A stretch of DNA of 9,029 nt, taken from positions 1 through 9,029 of the forward strand of contig JAHHKH010000443.1 in the NCBI GenBank assembly GCA_018679695.1, written 5' to 3'. A model generated the notes under the pieces. The model worked only from the letters and a program-made list of their open reading frames with translations. It made no database searches and was not told where the DNA came from. This stretch comes from Maribacter sp. (GTDB lineage Bacteria > Bacteroidota > Bacteroidia > Flavobacteriales > Flavobacteriaceae). Made by a program: the position numbers and the translations under genes. Positions 6,372 to 9,029 of the stretch are shown piece by piece (the first letter of the stretch is position 1; every line of letters begins with the position of its first letter).

Positions 6372-7727
6372 ATGAACATCAAACTTAAACTGACAACGAT
6401 ATTAATTGTATTGTCATTAGGGATTTCTACGGCACAACAAAAAAAATGGACACTCGAGGAATGTGTACTTTATGCTATTGAGAATAACTTGACCATTGAA
6501 CAATTTGAATTGGATTTGGAAAATGCCGAGATCGATAAATCGGATGCCTTAGGGAACTTTCTTCCCAATTTGAATGCCCAAATGTCCGGATCAAGTAATA
6601 CAGGTTTCTCGATAAACCCAACTACAAATGCACCAACGACCAGTACTGCCTATAATGTAAATGGTGGAATTGGTTCAAATGTTACTTTATTCGATGGTTT
6701 AAGGAACGTTCATCAGATGAATAGGGCGAAGCTTAATGCAATTGCGAGTCAATATCGCTTGGACAATTTAAAGGACGATATTCGTTTGAATGTGGCCAAT
6801 TCTTATTTGCAGGTGCTTTCAAATAAGGAATCCTTAAAGGTGTTCCGGGCTCAATATGCTGTTACCGAGCAAGATTTAAAACGGACCAAGGAATTGGTTG
6901 ATTCAGGAGTTGTTCCCAAAGGTGATTTGCTTGAAATCGAAGCGACAGCAGCAAACCAGGAACAACAAATTGTAAATGGTGAAAGTCTTGTATTAATCTC
7001 TAGAATTGCCCTGGCACAATTACTTCAGATTACCGATTATGAGAATTTTGACATCGCGGATGAATCGTTCGATATTCCTCCTTCGGATATTCTGAGTAAT
7101 TCCGCCAAGGTGATTTTTGATAAGGCACTAGGTTTTAGAAATGACATTAAATTTTCCCAGGCCACCGTGGACTTGGCCAAAAAAGACTTGGATATAGCCA
7201 AAGGTGCTGTTTATCCAACGCTTGGTGGATTTTTGAACTATGGCACTAGATATTCCGATGTTACATTTATCCCTGATAGCAATGGAATACCCTTTACCCC
7301 AAGTTTCAAAGATCAATTGTGGATTTTCGACGGTATATCGTACGGTATGCAATTGAACATTCCCATATTCAACGGTTTCAGCACAAAGAACAATATTAAG
7401 CGTTCCAGAATCAGCCTCGAAAAGGCCAGACTTCAGTTTGAGCAGGATAAGCTCGATTTGGAAACGAATATTCAGCAGGCCTATGTTGACGTGACTACCT
7501 TTTATAAAGCTTGGGAAGCGGCTGAAAAAACCTTGGAGGCAAGAAGATTAGCTTATCAATACTCCAAAGAACGTTTTGATGTTGGATTAATGAACGCCTT
7601 TGATTTTAGTCAGGCGCAATCGCGTGTTGATAATGCTGAGGCAGATGTAATACGGTCAAAATATAATTACATTTTTAGACTTAAGATACTCGAATTCTAT
7701 TTTGGAATTCCCATATCCTTGAATTGA
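6372..7727 (+). CDS. TolC-family outer-membrane efflux protein
   Basis: Outer-membrane channel of the tripartite pump, 451 residues, normal for this family. It has a clear Sec signal peptide: NIKLKLT, then a hydrophobic core (8-18), with likely cleavage after STA at residue 21. There is no lipobox cysteine, so it is not lipidated, unlike many OprM-type factors. The mature protein begins with the family motif W-LEEC--YA-ENN. Two structural repeats are visible, each with a beta-strand segment ending LFDG (106-109) or IFNG (332-335), followed by long helices rich in Glu, Lys, Ala and Leu. These match the two OEP domains that build the trimeric barrel and periplasmic tunnel. It lies 130 bases after MFP2 and is closed off by a terminator, so it is the last gene of the transporter cluster. 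As the only such gene here, it may serve both adaptors. Confidence 0.96.
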   Translation: MNIKLKLTTILIVLSLGISTAQQKKWTLEECVLYAIENNLTIEQFELDLENAEIDKSDALGNFLPNLNAQMSGSSNTGFSINPTTNAPTTSTAYNVNGGIGSNVTLFDGLRNVHQMNRAKLNAIASQYRLDNLKDDIRLNVANSYLQVLSNKESLKVFRAQYAVTEQDLKRTKELVDSGVVPKGDLLEIEATAANQEQQIVNGESLVLISRIALAQLLQITDYENFDIADESFDIPPSDILSNSAKVIFDKALGFRNDIKFSQATVDLAKKDLDIAKGAVYPTLGGFLNYGTRYSDVTFIPDSNGIPFTPSFKDQLWIFDGISYGMQLNIPIFNGFSTKNNIKRSRISLEKARLQFEQDKLDLETNIQQAYVDVTTFYKAWEAAEKTLEARRLAYQYSKERFDVGLMNAFDFSQAQSRVDNAEADVIRSKYNYIFRLKILEFYFGIPISLN

Positions 7728-7748
7728 TATTGGACTGCAATAGTTATC

Positions 7749-7781
7749 GACCCGGTATTTTCTAAATGCCGGGTCTTTTTT
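7749..7781 (+). terminator. Strong intrinsic terminator after the transporter cluster
   Basis: Arms 7749-7760 and 7764-7775 form a 12-bp stem (one G-T pair) with a GACCCGG/CCGGGTC base and a three-base loop, followed at once by six T residues (7776-7781). It lies 21 bases after the tolC-family stop codon and ends transcription before tsaB. Confidence 0.93.
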
Positions 7782-7798
7782 ATCTATGCTAATAGGTC

Positions 7799-7806
7799 TA
7801 TCTTTG
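7799..7806 (+). promoter_or_regulatory. Candidate -7 promoter box for tsaB
   Basis: TATCTTTG matches the Bacteroidota TAnnTTTG consensus exactly and ends 6 bases before the preferred tsaB ATG at 7813. The matching -33 region, 17-23 bases upstream, falls in the terminator's T-tract (7776-7781), which gives TTTT and not TTTG. A promoter is expected here because a strong terminator lies just upstream. The start site would fall within a few bases of the ATG. Confidence 0.5.
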
Positions 7807-7812
7807 CTGGCT

Positions 7813-8496
7813 ATGGCCTTAATACTCAATTTGGAGACTGCAACTACCAATTGCTCTGTTTCATTGGCAAAGGATGGAGACATTATTGCCATTAAAGAGC
7901 ATGATACCCCGAACTATTCCCATTCTGAGCAATTGCATGTTTTTATTCAAGAAGTCTTAAAAAGCGCTTCCTTAACCATGACCCAATTGGACGCGGTGGC
8001 TGTTAGCATGGGACCTGGCTCATATACTGGTTTACGTATAGGTGTTTCTGCTGCTAAGGGTTTGTGCTTTGCACTGGGTATTCCTTTGATTTCGGTTCCA
8101 ACCTTAATAAGCATGGCCGAACAAGTTAGGAATTCAGAAGCAGATTATATAATACCTGTTCTGGATGCCCGAAGAATGGAGGTCTATTCCGTTGTTTTGG
8201 ATAACTCCCTTTCCGAAATTAGGGAAACGCGGGCAGAGATAATCGGTAAGGATTCGTTTCAAAAGTATAGGGCAAATGGCAAAGTTCTATTAGTGGGTAG
8301 TGGGGCCGAAAAGTGCAAGAACCTAATTGAAAATCAACAATTTTTGTTCAATACAGGAATTATACCTTCCGCAAGGGAAATGGGAAGGTTGTCTTTTGAA
8401 AAATACAAAGCCGGGGATTTTGAGGACGTTGCCTATTTTGAACCTTATTATTTAAAGGATTTTATGCTCCAAGGAAAAAACAACACAAATACCTGA
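7813..8496 (+). CDS. tsaB: tRNA threonylcarbamoyladenosine biosynthesis protein TsaB
   Basis: TsaB is the ASKHA-fold partner of TsaD. Together with TsaE they transfer the threonylcarbamoyl group to A37 of ANN-decoding tRNAs (t6A modification) in the cytoplasm. The protein has 227 residues, the usual length. It opens with LNLETATTNCSVSLA, the family's first phosphate-loop-like strand pair, and carries the signature GPGSYTGLRIG starting at residue 67. An in-frame ATG at 7786 would add nine residues, but the family starts at MALILN-ETA, and 7786 is only 5 bases after the terminator T-tract, so 7813 is chosen. No tsaD or tsaE lies in the window, which is normal because these genes are scattered in many bacteria. 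It is isolated from its neighbours by terminators on both sides, so it is probably a single-gene unit. Confidence 0.95.
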   Translation: MALILNLETATTNCSVSLAKDGDIIAIKEHDTPNYSHSEQLHVFIQEVLKSASLTMTQLDAVAVSMGPGSYTGLRIGVSAAKGLCFALGIPLISVPTLISMAEQVRNSEADYIIPVLDARRMEVYSVVLDNSLSEIRETRAEIIGKDSFQKYRANGKVLLVGSGAEKCKNLIENQQFLFNTGIIPSAREMGRLSFEKYKAGDFEDVAYFEPYYLKDFMLQGKNNTNT

Positions 8497-8522
8497 ATTT
8501 AAATCAGGGCATTTCAACCCAT

Positions 8523-8557
8523 AAAAAAAGCGCCCCGAAGGGCGCTTTAAACTTTTT
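8523..8557. terminator. Bidirectional intrinsic terminator between tsaB and the dodecin gene
   Basis: Arms 8527-8535 and 8540-8548 form a perfect 9-bp stem (AAAGCGCCC/GGGCGCTTT). On the minus strand the loop reads C-TTCG-G, the very stable UUCG tetraloop, and the run of A at 8523-8529 becomes a seven-base U-tract, ideal for ending the dodecin transcript. On the plus strand the loop is CGAA and a T5 run follows at 8553-8557, less tightly placed but likely to end tsaB. Confidence 0.9.
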
Positions 8558-8567
8558 AGGACATAAT

Positions 8568-8768
8568 TTATTTCACCTCAAAAGTGATTTTTACGTTGAC
8601 ACGAAAATCGGATATATCCCCGTCTTTTACGCTTGCGCTTTGGTCTTGAATATAAACAGAACGAATATTTTTAACGCTTTTAGCTGCTTGTTCGACTGCA
8701 TTTTTGGTGGCATCTTCCCAACTTTTATCGGAATTGGCCAATACTTCGATTACTTTTAAAACTGACAT
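8568..8768 (-). CDS. Dodecin family protein
   Basis: Small protein of 66 residues, the normal dodecin length. Dodecins assemble into hollow 12-subunit shells that bind flavins, or in some cases other small ligands, in the cytoplasm. The family pattern is clear: KVIEVLANS strand (5-13), SWEDATKNAVEQAAKSV helix (16-32), then two strands, with the last reading FRVNVKITFEVK. In flavin-binding dodecins a tryptophan in the second strand stacks on the isoalloxazine ring; aligned with the Halobacterium protein, that position here is S37 (NIRSVYIQDQ). Q43 falls in the expected DQ pair. The flavin-binding mode is therefore doubtful, although the fold is secure. The gene ends in an efficient terminator and points away from the NifU-type gene's 3' end; 70 bases separate the two same-strand genes. 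Confidence 0.93.
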   Translation of the reverse strand: MSVLKVIEVLANSDKSWEDATKNAVEQAAKSVKNIRSVYIQDQSASVKDGDISDFRVNVKITFEVK

Positions 8769-8838
8769 AATTAGTGTATTTATTGTTTCTTTAAAATTAA
8801 CTAATTAAAAGAAGAAAGGCTAGTGTAAATAACTAAAA

Positions 8839-9029
8839 TCAGCCGTTGAGGGCAACTACCTCATTCACTTTGTCTCCCAGCATATTCTTGAGCATGGTTT
8901 CTATGCCATTTTTCAAGGTAAACGTCGAGGAGGGACAACCGCTGCAAGCACCTTGCAAAATCACGTTTACGGTTTTGCTATGCGCTTCATAGGATTGAAA
9001 AAGAATATTACCACCATCACTTGCTACTG
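8839..9029 (-). CDS. NifU-domain Fe-S cluster protein, C-terminal part (5' end outside window)
   Basis: The last 62 residues plus a partial codon of a protein read on the minus strand, ending with TGA (8839-8841). The segment starts VASDGGNILFQSYE and contains GACSGCPSST, whose CxxC pair (codons within 8935-8946) is the cluster-binding motif of the NifU C-terminal (Nfu) domain. It is followed by a helix (TLKNGIETMLKNMLGD) and a short strand ending VVALNG. Nfu proteins hold or carry 4Fe-4S clusters for delivery to apo-enzymes. In Bacteroidota this domain usually ends a longer protein with an Nfu N-terminal domain, which would lie beyond 9029; that is not visible here. No clear terminator separates it from the dodecin gene, so read-through into dodecin is possible. 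Confidence 0.92.
   Translation of the reverse strand, partial: VASDGGNILFQSYEAHSKTVNVILQGACSGCPSSTFTLKNGIETMLKNMLGDKVNEVVALNG

Noticed and set aside
7786..7812. N-terminal extension of TsaB from the ATG at 7786
   Set aside because: Family members start at the MALILN-like strand (7813); the earlier ATG is 5 bases after the terminator T-tract and overlaps a promoter-like box.
7656..7892. Minus-strand open frame across the tolC-tsaB gap
   Set aside because: It runs through the terminator and both flanking genes, and no protein family is recognisable.

Overview
The window looks like a piece of a Flavobacteriia (Bacteroidota) chromosome, probably from a marine or environmental member. The evidence is the AT-rich coding sequence, A-rich leaders with no clear Shine-Dalgarno sequence before most ATGs, TAnnTTTG-type -7 boxes, and the protein families present (split MacB-like permease/ATPase genes, a Bacteroidota-type TolC, a short dodecin, a NifU-domain protein). 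This assignment is inferred from style; no species can be named.

Bases 1-7727 hold a same-strand cluster for a tripartite, MacAB-TolC-like ABC efflux or secretion machine. In order: the C-terminal end of a MacB-type permease (cut by the window start), a membrane-fusion/adaptor protein (MFP1), a stand-alone ABC ATPase, two different full-length MacB-type permeases, a second adaptor (MFP2, with an acidic C-terminal tail) and a TolC-family outer-membrane factor. The ATPase and first permease overlap by 8 bases, and the two permeases are 1 base apart, so these three are surely co-translated. The ATPase would power a permease dimer, plausibly a heterodimer. The adaptors bridge the periplasm, and TolC gives the outer-membrane exit. 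The partial permease and MFP1 are paralogues of the second full permease and MFP2. The locus therefore looks like a duplicated [permease - adaptor] module, with more of it expected upstream of the window. The substrate cannot be read from the sequence.

A strong intrinsic terminator (7749-7781) ends the transporter cluster. Next comes tsaB, the TsaD partner in tRNA t6A synthesis, which may have its own promoter and a nearly leaderless mRNA. A bidirectional terminator (8523-8557) separates tsaB from two genes on the minus strand: a dodecin lacking the usual flavin-stacking tryptophan, and the 3' end of a NifU-domain Fe-S protein that runs off the window.

No gene-free stretch exceeds 300 bases; the longest gap is the 130 bases before tolC, which holds a near-perfect inverted repeat. 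I saw no tRNA, rRNA, CRISPR array, insertion sequence or att site. The transporter locus is unusual mainly in its duplicated, split-gene architecture, and is not clearly a new class of system.
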